64,000 nucleotides of DNA from Candidatus Blastococcus massiliensis AP3 (lineage in GTDB: Bacteria; Actinomycetota; Actinomycetes; Mycobacteriales; Geodermatophilaceae), in the NCBI RefSeq assembly GCF_000582785.1, contig NZ_HG931174.1:763903-827902 (forward strand), in the 5' to 3' direction. This document shows, in pieces, positions 20,401 to 29,821 of this stretch. How positions within the stretch are numbered: the stretch's first letter is position 1; each line of letters opens with the position of its first letter. Below the pieces are notes generated by a model, which saw only the letters and a program-made list of their open reading frames with translations, was not told the DNA's origin and did not search any database. The position numbers were made by a program, and so were the translations under genes.

Positions 20401-21204
20401 ATGTCCGACGGTGGAGCCCCGGCCGGCGTCTTCGGCGGGCGCGCCGGCGACTGGGCGTCGTGGCAGTCCTCGCCGTGGGGCCGGCTGCGCTACGACGTCG
20501 TCCGGGAGACGACGGCCCGGGCGGTGGCCGACCTGCCCGCGCCCCTGCGGGTGCTCGACGTCGGGGGTGGCGACGGCACGGACAGCCTGCCGCTCGCGGC
20601 GCAGGGGCACGAGGTGACGGTGCTCGACTTCGCGCCCGAACTCCTCGCGCGGGCTCGGGAGACCGCGGCCGCCCGCGGGACCGCCGTGCGGGTGGTCCAC
20701 GCCGACCTCGACGACCTGGTCCCGGGCGAGGGCCCCGGCGAGCTGGGGAGCTTCGACGTCGTCCTGTGCCACAACGTGCTGCACTACCGCGCCGACGTGC
20801 CGGCCACCGTGCGCCTGCTGGCGGGGCTGGCCCGGCCGGGCGGCGTGCTGTCGGTGATGGCACCCAACCCGGCGATGGACGTGCTCGCAGCCGCGGTGCG
20901 ACGGCTCGATCCGGGCCGGGCCCGCGCCGTCCTCGACTCCCCCACCGTGCACGGCGAGACCTTCGACCACGAGATGCGCCGCCTGGAGGCGGCCGAGGTC
21001 GAGCAGGCGCTGGCGGGGGCCGGGTGCACCGTCGAGCGCCGGTTCGGCATCCGCTGCCTGATGGACCTCATCGCCGACGACGAACGCAAGGCCGAGCCGG
21101 AGTTCTACGAGCAGCTGCTGGAGCTGGAACTGCTCCTGTGCGAGCGGGAGCCGTACTGGCGCACCGCGCGCTTCTGGCAGCTGACCGCCCGCGCCGGCGG
21201 GTAG
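20401..21204 (+). CDS. Class I SAM-dependent methyltransferase
   Basis: A 267-residue methyltransferase. Motif I VLDVGGGDGTDSLPLA at about 50-65, the acidic end of strand 2 in VTVLDFAPELL, and CHNVLHYRADV / LARPGGVLSVM are typical of the SmtA/CmoM-like group. Substrate unknown. No ribosome site, consistent with leaderless translation from the -10 at 20389. An 8-nt gap separates it from the NUDIX gene, so kinase, methyltransferase and NUDIX hydrolase may form a small metabolic unit. Confidence 0.85.
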   Translation: MSDGGAPAGVFGGRAGDWASWQSSPWGRLRYDVVRETTARAVADLPAPLRVLDVGGGDGTDSLPLAAQGHEVTVLDFAPELLARARETAAARGTAVRVVHADLDDLVPGEGPGELGSFDVVLCHNVLHYRADVPATVRLLAGLARPGGVLSVMAPNPAMDVLAAAVRRLDPGRARAVLDSPTVHGETFDHEMRRLEAAEVEQALAGAGCTVERRFGIRCLMDLIADDERKAEPEFYEQLLELELLLCEREPYWRTARFWQLTARAGG

Positions 21205-21211
21205 AGGCACG

Positions 21212-21706
21212 ATGCCCGCACGACGGCTGACGGCGATGGCCCCGTGGCATCCCGACTGCTACCAGCGCGCGACCGCCTTCGTCACGGATCCGGCCGGGCG
21301 GCTGCTCGTGTTCGACCACGTCGACCAGGAGGCCGGAACGCAGGTCCCGGGAGGCGGCATCCACGTCGGCGAGTCCCCCGAGGACGCAGTCCTGCGCGAG
21401 GTCGCGGAGGAGTCCGGGCTCGTCGACACCGTCGTCGTCCGGAAGCTCGGGGAGGCCTGGAACAGGTCGGAGCCGGGGAACGTGCCGCCCGGCCTGGAGG
21501 AGCACGTCGTCCACGCCTTCCACCTCCGGCTGGACGACCCTCCTCGGCAGGAACGGTGGGAGTGGGAGGAGCGCTCCGGCGGCGACGTCGTCCAGCACCG
21601 CTTCGCCTTCCGCTGGATCTCTCTCGAGGCAGCCGCCGGAGCGCTCTGGCCGGCTCAGGCGATGTGGCTGCACGGGCTCCGGCTCAGCTGCCGGTCAGCT
21701 CCCTGA
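21212..21706 (+). CDS. NUDIX hydrolase
   Basis: A 164-residue NUDIX-fold pyrophosphatase. The box GGGIHVGESPEDAVLREVAEESGL (about 46-69 in total) has all signature residues, including the REVAEE metal ligands. The substrate is some nucleoside diphosphate derivative that cannot be inferred. ATG at 21212, with another in-frame ATG at 21236. The 3' end overlaps the convergent FAD oxidase gene by 23 bp. Confidence 0.88.
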   Translation: MPARRLTAMAPWHPDCYQRATAFVTDPAGRLLVFDHVDQEAGTQVPGGGIHVGESPEDAVLREVAEESGLVDTVVVRKLGEAWNRSEPGNVPPGLEEHVVHAFHLRLDDPPRQERWEWEERSGGDVVQHRFAFRWISLEAAAGALWPAQAMWLHGLRLSCRSAP

Positions 21707-23117
21707 CCGCCGCCAGGTCCCGCACGGACGCACGGCGGAACACCTTGCCCGGGTTGAGCAGACCGTCCGGGTCGAGCGCGTCCTTGATCGCGCGGTGCAC
21801 GTCGAGGGCGACCGGTCCGATCTCGCGCTCCAGCCAGTCGACCTTGATGGAGCCGACCCCGTGCTCCCCGGTGATCGTGCCGCCCATGCCGAGGCCGAGT
21901 TCCAGGATGTCGTCGAACGCGGCGTAGGCCCGGTCCCGCTCGTCGGCGTCGGCGCCGTCGAAGGAGATGCAGGGGTGCATGTTGCCGTCGCCGGCGTGCC
22001 CCGTGACACCGATGATCACCGTTCGCTCGCTGGCGATGGCGTCGCAGCCGTCGAGGAACTCGGCGATCCGCGAGCGCGGCACGGCGACGTCGTCGACCAG
22101 CATGCCGCTGCGCATCGCGGCCAGCGCCGGTAGCGCCATGCGCCGTGCCTGGAGAAGCAGGTCGCCCTCGGCGGGATCGTCGGTGCTGTGCACGAAGTCC
22201 GCTCCCGCCTCGCGGCAGATCTGCGCCAGCGCCTCGATCTCGGCCGCGGCGGCCTCTCCCCCGGCGTCGGACTGCGCGACCAGCAGCGAATGCGCCCCGC
22301 GGTCGAGCTCGGCCCTGAGCAGGTCGTCGACCGCGCAGATGCAGGTGTTGTCCATGACCTCGAGCAGGCTGGGCACCAGGCCGCTGGTGACGACGCGCTC
22401 CACCACCTGGCCGGTCTGCGCCGTCGTCGCGAAGGAGGCGGCGAGGGTGACGGGGCGGTGCGGGGCCGGGCGCAGCGCGAGCGTCGCCTCGGTGATGACG
22501 CCGAGCGTCCCCTCCGAGCCCACGAAGAGCCGGGGCAGGTCGTAGCCGGCGACGCCCTTGACGGTGCGCCGTCCGGTGCGCAGCACCCGCCCGTCGGCGA
22601 GCACGACCTCCAGGCCCATCACGTAGTCGGTGGTGACGCCGTACTTCACGCAGCAGAGGCCACCGGAGTTGGTGGAGAGGTTGCCGCCGATGGTGCACCA
22701 GTCGTAGCTGGAGGGGTCCGGCGGATAGAACAGCCCGTGGCCGGCGACGGCGTCGCGTAGCGTCTTGTTGACCACGCCGGGCTGGACGACGGCGAGCCGG
22801 TCGGCGGGCGAGACCACGAGCACGGCGTCCATCCGGGTCATGACCAGCGTGATCGCGCCGTCGACGGCGTTGCTGGCCCCGGCCAGCCCGGACCCCGCGC
22901 CGCGCGGCACGACCGGGACGCGGTGGCGCGTCGCGATGCGCATGACCGCGACGACGTCGTCGGTGCTCCGGGGGAGGACGACGGCGGCCGGTGTGCCGGC
23001 GGGGGCCATCATCGCGGCGTCGCGGGCGTACCCGGCGGTGACGTCGGGATCGGTGAGGACGCTGTCGGCGCCCAGTGCGTCCTGCAGCTCGGTCAGCCAG
23101 GAAGTGGTCACCGTCAC
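21684..23117 (-). CDS. FAD-linked oxidase, GlcD / D-lactate dehydrogenase type
   Basis: A 477-residue FAD_binding_4 / FAD-oxidase_C protein that oxidises a 2-hydroxy acid such as glycolate or D-lactate. The FAD domain shows VPVVPRGAGSGLAGAS and DWCTIGGNLSTNSGG; the C-terminal domain has GHAGDGNMHP and GTITGEHGVG, with catalytic and metal-binding histidines. No GlcE/GlcF partners are adjacent, favouring a stand-alone D-lactate dehydrogenase-like enzyme. GTG start at 23117. A large nested inverted repeat lies directly upstream, between it and pyrE. Confidence 0.9.
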   Translation of the reverse strand: MTVTTSWLTELQDALGADSVLTDPDVTAGYARDAAMMAPAGTPAAVVLPRSTDDVVAVMRIATRHRVPVVPRGAGSGLAGASNAVDGAITLVMTRMDAVLVVSPADRLAVVQPGVVNKTLRDAVAGHGLFYPPDPSSYDWCTIGGNLSTNSGGLCCVKYGVTTDYVMGLEVVLADGRVLRTGRRTVKGVAGYDLPRLFVGSEGTLGVITEATLALRPAPHRPVTLAASFATTAQTGQVVERVVTSGLVPSLLEVMDNTCICAVDDLLRAELDRGAHSLLVAQSDAGGEAAAAEIEALAQICREAGADFVHSTDDPAEGDLLLQARRMALPALAAMRSGMLVDDVAVPRSRIAEFLDGCDAIASERTVIIGVTGHAGDGNMHPCISFDGADADERDRAYAAFDDILELGLGMGGTITGEHGVGSIKVDWLEREIGPVALDVHRAIKDALDPDGLLNPGKVFRRASVRDLAAVRELTGS

Positions 23118-23141
23118 ACCGTACGACGCCGTCCCGGCGAT

Positions 23142-23223
23142 GATCAGGGAACCTGATCGTGCAGCGTCCTCCCTCAGGTCCCACGGTGAGGGAGGACGCT
23201 CGACGATCAGGTCAGCTGATCGT
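23142..23223. repeat. Nested inverted repeats between pyrE and the FAD oxidase
   Basis: An inner perfect 13-bp stem (GCGTCCTCCCTCA 23164-23176 with 23187-23199) sits inside an outer 9-bp stem (CCTGATCGT 23152-23160 with 23203-23211), separated by a symmetric 3x3 internal loop. CTGATC/GATCAG arms recur again at 23142-23148 and about 23214-23220, so several alternative folds are possible. It lies 25-106 nt upstream of the oxidase start and 12 nt after the pyrE stop. It may terminate pyrE and/or control the oxidase. Confidence 0.8.
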
Positions 23224-23234
23224 CGCCGGCACCG

Positions 23235-23789
23235 TCAGGAGAGGCCGAGGTCGGCCGCGGTGAAGGCGGCGCGGTACTCGAAGCCGGCCGCCTCGACGGC
23301 CTCGCGCCCTCCTCGGTCGACGATCACGGCGACGGCGATGACCTCGGCGCCGGCCTCCTGCAGCGCCTCCGCCGCGGTGAGTGGACTGCCGCCGGTCGTC
23401 GAGGTGTCGTCGACCACCAGGACGGCGCGGCCCGCGACATCAGGTCCCTCGATCCGCCGCTGCAGGCCGTGGGCCTTGCCCGTCTTGCGCACCACGCAGG
23501 CGTCCAGGAAGCCCTCACCCGCTGCGGCGGCGTGCAGCATCGCCGTCGCCACCGGGTCGGCGCCCAGGGTGAGCCCGCCGACGACGTCGTAGCGCAGGTC
23601 GCCGGTGAGCTGACGCATCACGCGGCCCACCAGCGGCGCGCCCTCGTGGTGCAGCGTGAGGCGGCGCATGTCGATGTACCAGTCGGCCTCACGGCCGGAG
23701 GAGAGCGTCACCTTCCCGTGCACCACCGCGAGGTCGACGATGAGTTCGAGCAGCCGGTCGCGGTCGGGCTGGGCAGCGGGAGCCGTCAT
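23235..23789 (-). CDS. pyrE: Orotate phosphoribosyltransferase
   Basis: Makes OMP from orotate and PRPP in pyrimidine synthesis. The 184-residue protein has the PRPP-binding loop VLVVDDTSTTGGS at 123-135 and the orotate/PRPP-contacting segment VRKTGKAHG at 100-108. Type I PRTase, cytosolic, active as a dimer. ATG at 23789. No other pyrimidine gene is adjacent. Confidence 0.95.
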   Translation of the reverse strand: MTAPAAQPDRDRLLELIVDLAVVHGKVTLSSGREADWYIDMRRLTLHHEGAPLVGRVMRQLTGDLRYDVVGGLTLGADPVATAMLHAAAAGEGFLDACVVRKTGKAHGLQRRIEGPDVAGRAVLVVDDTSTTGGSPLTAAEALQEAGAEVIAVAVIVDRGGREAVEAAGFEYRAAFTAADLGLS

Positions 23790-23956
23790 GGCATCGACCC
23801 TAGGCCAGCGTTCCTCGGTCGGATCTCGCCGTCCGTGCCCGGCGCGGCAGTGACGCCGTTCGTTCCCGTCCCCGGCCCCGGGCCCGGTCGGGATGCACGG
23901 GCGATCATCATCCGGGGTGCGACCGGGCGACGGCGGCGGTCTGCCAGGCTGAGGCC

Positions 23957-24427
23957 GTGTCGACGCCCACTCCCCCCACCCCTGCCGATGACGCCACCCC
24001 GGTCATGCCGACCTCGGTCCGCGTGGCCATCGTCGTCATGGGGGTGCTGGCCGCCCTGCTGCTGCTGAACGGCGGGCTCCTGTGGGCCGGCTTCGACGCC
24101 GCGGTCGACCGCATCGTCGAGGACGTCGAGGACGTGACCCGCGACGAGGCGGAGAACTTCGTGATGCTGTCGCTGGTCCCCTACCTCGTGCTGGGCGTCG
24201 TCCTCGCGCTCGCGGCGCTGTTCCTGCCGCGGCGGCAGCCGTGGGCCCGCTGGATCGGGGTCGCGGCCACCGCGCTGCTGACCCTGCTGACCCTGTTCAG
24301 CGTGCTGGCCGCCGGCGGGGTCACCGTCGCCGGCCTGCTCCTGCTGGTCCTGTCGATCGCCGGCCTCACCAGCCTGATGGCGAGGACGACGCGCCAGTGG
24401 GTGCCGTCGCTGCGCAGCGACGGCTGA
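23957..24427 (+). CDS. Four-helix membrane protein A
   Basis: A 156-residue integral membrane protein with helices at about 20-45, 70-92, 100-118 and 120-142, and an acidic helix between the first two (DRIVEDVEDVTRDEAENF). RQPWARWIG precedes helix 3. It resembles the convergent neighbour B in topology and in the acidic-helix and WAR features, so the two are probably paralogues. No known family. GTG start at 23957. Confidence 0.65.
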   Translation: MSTPTPPTPADDATPVMPTSVRVAIVVMGVLAALLLLNGGLLWAGFDAAVDRIVEDVEDVTRDEAENFVMLSLVPYLVLGVVLALAALFLPRRQPWARWIGVAATALLTLLTLFSVLAAGGVTVAGLLLLVLSIAGLTSLMARTTRQWVPSLRSDG

Positions 24428-24441
24428 CCGGAGCGGTCAGC
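24423..24441. terminator. Hairpin embedding both stop codons of convergent membrane protein genes
   Basis: GCTGACC-GGAGC-GGTCAGC is a perfect 7-bp stem with a 5-nt loop. It contains the TGA of the plus-strand gene (24425-24427) and the complement of the minus-strand TGA (24437-24439). It can act in both directions. Confidence 0.6.
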
Positions 24442-25189
24442 GCTGCTGACCGGTGTCGCGCAGCCAGCGCATGTAGCGGTACCACTCGTTGCTCGGCTGG
24501 AGCGCCAGCAGCACGACCCCGGCCAGGGTCAGCAGCCAGCTGAACAGGTTGAGGCCGTCGACGTAGCCGACGCCGGTCCCGCCGCCGCCCATGCCGGCGA
24601 ACCCGCTCAGGATGGACAGCCCGCCCAGGACCCAGAGGACCACGCGCGCCCAGTTGCGCCCGCGCCAGGCGAACCACAGGAAGACCAGGAAGACGGCCGT
24701 GAAGAGCAGCCCGGCCACGAGCGCGAACTGGACGACCAGCTCGGCGACCTCCTCCGCCGTCTCCCGCTCGCTGCCGCTGAGCCCCGCGCCGGCCTGCCGG
24801 ATCGCCTCGGAACTGATCTCGTCCCAGTTGGCGTACATGACGACGGAGGCGACGAGGCCGAGCACCACGGTGGCGACGAACGCCCCGATGCCGGCCCGCA
24901 CCGTCACGGGTGGCTCCACCGAGCCGGCGGGCGGCGGCCCGTACCCGGGCGGCGGGGTCGGCGCCGGACCGTAGGGGTACGGCTGCCCGGGAGGCGGCGG
25001 GCCCCACCCCTGCGGCGGAGGCGGCGCGTTCCAGCCCTGCGGCGGAGGCGGCGCGCTCCAGCCCTGGGGCGGAGGCGGCGCGTTCCAGCCCTCCGGGCCG
25101 CCGGAGCCGCCGGAGCCGCCCTGCCCTCCGGTCCCGCCCTGGCCGCTGCTTCCCGGCTCGCCGTGCTGGCCGCTCTGTCCTGCTGTCAT
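24437..25189 (-). CDS. Four-helix membrane protein B with Gly/Pro-rich N terminus
   Basis: A 250-residue protein. Residues 1-100 are low complexity: a Gly/Ser/Gln stretch, then WNAPPPPQG-type 9-residue repeats (three and a half copies, 27-bp units in DNA) and a PYPYGPAPTPPPGYG segment, likely a cytoplasmic scaffold-like tail. Four hydrophobic helices follow, with an acidic helix after the first (GSERETAEEVAEL) and RGRNWARV before the third, echoing neighbour A. GGGAGG is 7 nt before the ATG at 25189. Function unknown; proline-rich tails of this type occur in many actinobacterial membrane proteins. Confidence 0.7.
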   Translation of the reverse strand: MTAGQSGQHGEPGSSGQGGTGGQGGSGGSGGPEGWNAPPPPQGWSAPPPPQGWNAPPPPQGWGPPPPGQPYPYGPAPTPPPGYGPPPAGSVEPPVTVRAGIGAFVATVVLGLVASVVMYANWDEISSEAIRQAGAGLSGSERETAEEVAELVVQFALVAGLLFTAVFLVFLWFAWRGRNWARVVLWVLGGLSILSGFAGMGGGGTGVGYVDGLNLFSWLLTLAGVVLLALQPSNEWYRYMRWLRDTGQQR

Positions 25190-25279
25190 CCCCGCGCCTC
25201 CCGGTAACCGGTTCACGACGATCATGGACGATGCCGTCCGCGCGGACCACCGGCCCCGCCGCAGCCTGCCGCCGAAGAC

Positions 25280-27871
<2,592 letters not shown>

Positions 27872-27948
27872 GGTCGCGGCGTCCGTCCTCTCTCTGTCGT
27901 GCGCGGGGTCGTCGACCTCACGGGATCGATCTGTGCAACGACCGGCGA

Positions 27949-27969
27949 GTTGAGTCTGTTCCACTCAAC
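27949..27969. promoter_or_regulatory. HAIR operator (HspR binding site) of clpB
   Basis: GTTGAGT-N7-ACTCAAC matches the HAIR consensus CTTGAGT-N7-ACTCAAG at 12 of 14 positions and is itself a perfect inverted repeat. Located 78-98 nt upstream of clpB and pointing to HspR control. Confidence 0.9.
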
Positions 27970-28041
27970 CTCGCTGAGTCCGCTCGCCGCACCGTCGACC
28001 TCCCCGTACGGAGGACGACGAGGCGCCGACGTTCGCGACCC

Positions 28042-28070
28042 CTGACGTTCGCCTCCGCGCGCCCTAGACT
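28042..28070 (+). promoter_or_regulatory. Strong promoter giving a leaderless ohrR transcript
   Basis: CTGACG (28042-28047), a 17-nt spacer and TAGACT (28065-28070) form a near-consensus housekeeping promoter. The ATG at 28078 is 8 nt past the -10, so the transcript should begin at or beside the start codon. No ribosome site is present. Confidence 0.65.
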
Positions 28071-28077
28071 CGCCCGC

Positions 28078-28533
28078 ATGACCGCACTGCCGACGCCGAG
28101 CGTGGCGCTCGACGACCAGCTGTGCTTCGCGCTCTACGCCGCCTCACGCGCCGTGACGGCCCGGTACCGACCCATGCTCGAGGCGATCGGCCTGACCTAT
28201 CCGCAGTACCTCGTCATGATGCTGCTGTGGGAGGAGGACCACCAGACGGTCGGTCAGCTGGGGTCCCGCCTCGCCCTGGACAGCGGCACGCTCTCGCCCC
28301 TGCTCAAGCGGCTCACCGCGGCCGGCCTGGTCACCCGCCACCGCCGCCTCGAGGACGAGCGCTCGGTCGCGATCGCCCTCACCGACGACGGCCGCGCCCT
28401 GCAGGAGAAGGCCTACGGCATCTCGCAGGAGATGATCGACGCCATCGGGTTCGACACCGGCGAGTTCACCGAGCTCAAGAGCCGTCTCCAGTCGCTGATC
28501 GAGCGGGTGAACCGCGGCGAGGCCGTCTGCTGA
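28078..28533 (+). CDS. ohrR: Organic-peroxide-sensing MarR regulator, OhrR type
   Basis: A 151-residue winged-helix repressor. DDQLCFALYAASRAVTARY at the N terminus carries Cys16 at the position of the peroxide-sensing cysteine of OhrR, and GLTYPQYLVMMLLWE provides residues that hold it reactive. The wHTH follows (VGQLGSRLALDSGTLSPLLKRLTAAGLV). Oxidation of Cys16 would release DNA. It precedes an OsmC-type peroxidase gene by 95 bp, its likely target. Appears leaderless. Confidence 0.85.
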   Translation: MTALPTPSVALDDQLCFALYAASRAVTARYRPMLEAIGLTYPQYLVMMLLWEEDHQTVGQLGSRLALDSGTLSPLLKRLTAAGLVTRHRRLEDERSVAIALTDDGRALQEKAYGISQEMIDAIGFDTGEFTELKSRLQSLIERVNRGEAVC

Positions 28534-28628
28534 CGACGGTTGCCCGCACCCGGGCGGGGTAGGTCGGCACTCGGCCCATCCCCGCGGAGCGGTGAACCCC
28601 ACCGCCCCGCCGTCGGCGAGGAGAACCG

Positions 28629-29069
28629 ATGCCCACCCGCACCGCGCGCACCGCTTGGAACGGCACCCTCCAGGAGGGCTCCGGCCAGGTCGAGCTGTCC
28701 AGCTCCAAGATCGGCACCTACGAGGTCTCGTTCCCGAAGCGAGCCGCCGACGAGGCCGGCGGGACGACCAGCCCGGAGGAGCTCATCGCGGCGGCGCACT
28801 CCTCCTGCTTCGCGATGGCGCTGTCCAGCGAGATCGGCAAGGCGGGCGGCACGCCCACCGCCCTGGAGATCACCGCCGAGGTGACCCTCGGCCAGAAGGA
28901 CGGCGGCCCCCACATCACGAAGATCGCCCTCACCGTCCGCGGCGAGGTCGAGGGGCTGGACGCCGCGGGCTTCGACAAGGCGGCTCAGGCGGCGAAGGCG
29001 GGCTGCCCGGTGAGCAAGGCGCTGGCCGGGGTCGACGAGATCACCCTCGACGCCGCGCTGGAGAGCTGA
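28629..29069 (+). CDS. osmC: OsmC family hydroperoxide reductase
   Basis: Reduces organic hydroperoxides with two cysteines, Cys60 (SSCFAMALS) and Cys126 (AGCPVSKAL). The sequence is of the OsmC rather than the Ohr subtype, judged by CFAMALS and CPVSKAL and the TSPEELIAAAH start of the core. 146 residues, full length. GGCGAGGAG precedes the ATG at 28629. Placed after ohrR, so probably derepressed by organic peroxide; OhrR usually sits next to Ohr, so the OsmC partner is a variation. Confidence 0.92.
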   Translation: MPTRTARTAWNGTLQEGSGQVELSSSKIGTYEVSFPKRAADEAGGTTSPEELIAAAHSSCFAMALSSEIGKAGGTPTALEITAEVTLGQKDGGPHITKIALTVRGEVEGLDAAGFDKAAQAAKAGCPVSKALAGVDEITLDAALES

Positions 29070-29113
29070 CCTCCCGCGGTCGGCGGGACACGGGGCCCGA
29101 CGTCGAGGTCAGC
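29065..29113. terminator. Inverted repeat spanning the osmC / lipoprotein 3' ends
   Basis: GCTGACCTC (29065-29073) and GAGGTCAGC (29105-29113) are perfect 9-bp arms. Each arm contains the stop codon of one convergent gene. The 31-nt loop has extra GC-rich pairing. Likely a two-way terminator. Confidence 0.45.
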
Positions 29114-29735
29114 AGCCGAAGCCCTCGAAGGACTGGTCGGCCGGCCGCACGGTGAAGAAGTCCTGACCGCCGTAGCTGGTGTACATGTTCGCGATGTACG
29201 GCCCGCCCGAGCCCGTGTAGTTGTTGATGCGCTGCCGGTGGCCGTCGGAGTACACCACCGTGAACTGCATCCGGTAGGTGTCGACCCCGTCGAAGGAACA
29301 GGACTTGTCGGTCAGGTCGACCCAGAAGTCGACCGGGCCGGCGGGAGCGGGCGCGGGCGGAGGCGCCTGACCGGTCGAGGGGCGGGGCGCCGCCTGCGTC
29401 TTCGCGGGCCCACCGGCAACGGCGGTCCTCGGCTCCGCGTCCCGCGCCGTCTGCTCCTCGGCGATCCGGGCCGCCTCCGCCTCGGCAGCGATCCGGGCGG
29501 CCTCGGCCTCGGCGGCGATCCGCGCCGCCTCGGCTTCTGCCGCGACCCGGGCGGCCGCCTCGGCCTCCTGTTCGGCGGCCAGGCCGTTGACGGGCTCGTG
29601 GCCGGTCCGGGGCGCGGCGGACGCGGACGGGACCGGCTCCTGCGCCGCGGCGGAGGAGCCCTGGCACCCGGTCGCGAGCGCGAGCAGGGCGAGCGCCGGG
29701 AGGACGAGGACCGAGGGCCGGGCGGAGGTGCTCAC
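29109..29735 (-). CDS. Lipoprotein with Ala/Glu coiled-coil repeats
   Basis: A 208-residue surface lipoprotein. Signal peptide with lipobox LATGC and lipidated Cys24. Residues about 52-100 are a highly charged helix built from EAEAARIAA repeats (three exact 9-residue units, 27 bp in DNA), predicted to be a coiled coil or rigid spacer. After a Pro-rich linker a small C-terminal domain (about 135-208) has two Cys (DKSCSFDG and the final GFGC) and many aromatic residues. The C-terminal domain is not recognised. The helix would hold it away from the membrane. Confidence 0.7.
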   Translation of the reverse strand: MSTSARPSVLVLPALALLALATGCQGSSAAAQEPVPSASAAPRTGHEPVNGLAAEQEAEAAARVAAEAEAARIAAEAEAARIAAEAEAARIAEEQTARDAEPRTAVAGGPAKTQAAPRPSTGQAPPPAPAPAGPVDFWVDLTDKSCSFDGVDTYRMQFTVVYSDGHRQRINNYTGSGGPYIANMYTSYGGQDFFTVRPADQSFEGFGC

Positions 29736-29821
29736 ACCCGCCCGTCGGCGTCTCCCGCCACGTACTTGATCATGAAAGCCGGTTCCGTTCCGGATCTCAC
29801 CCCGCCGGGCGAGCCCAGGCG

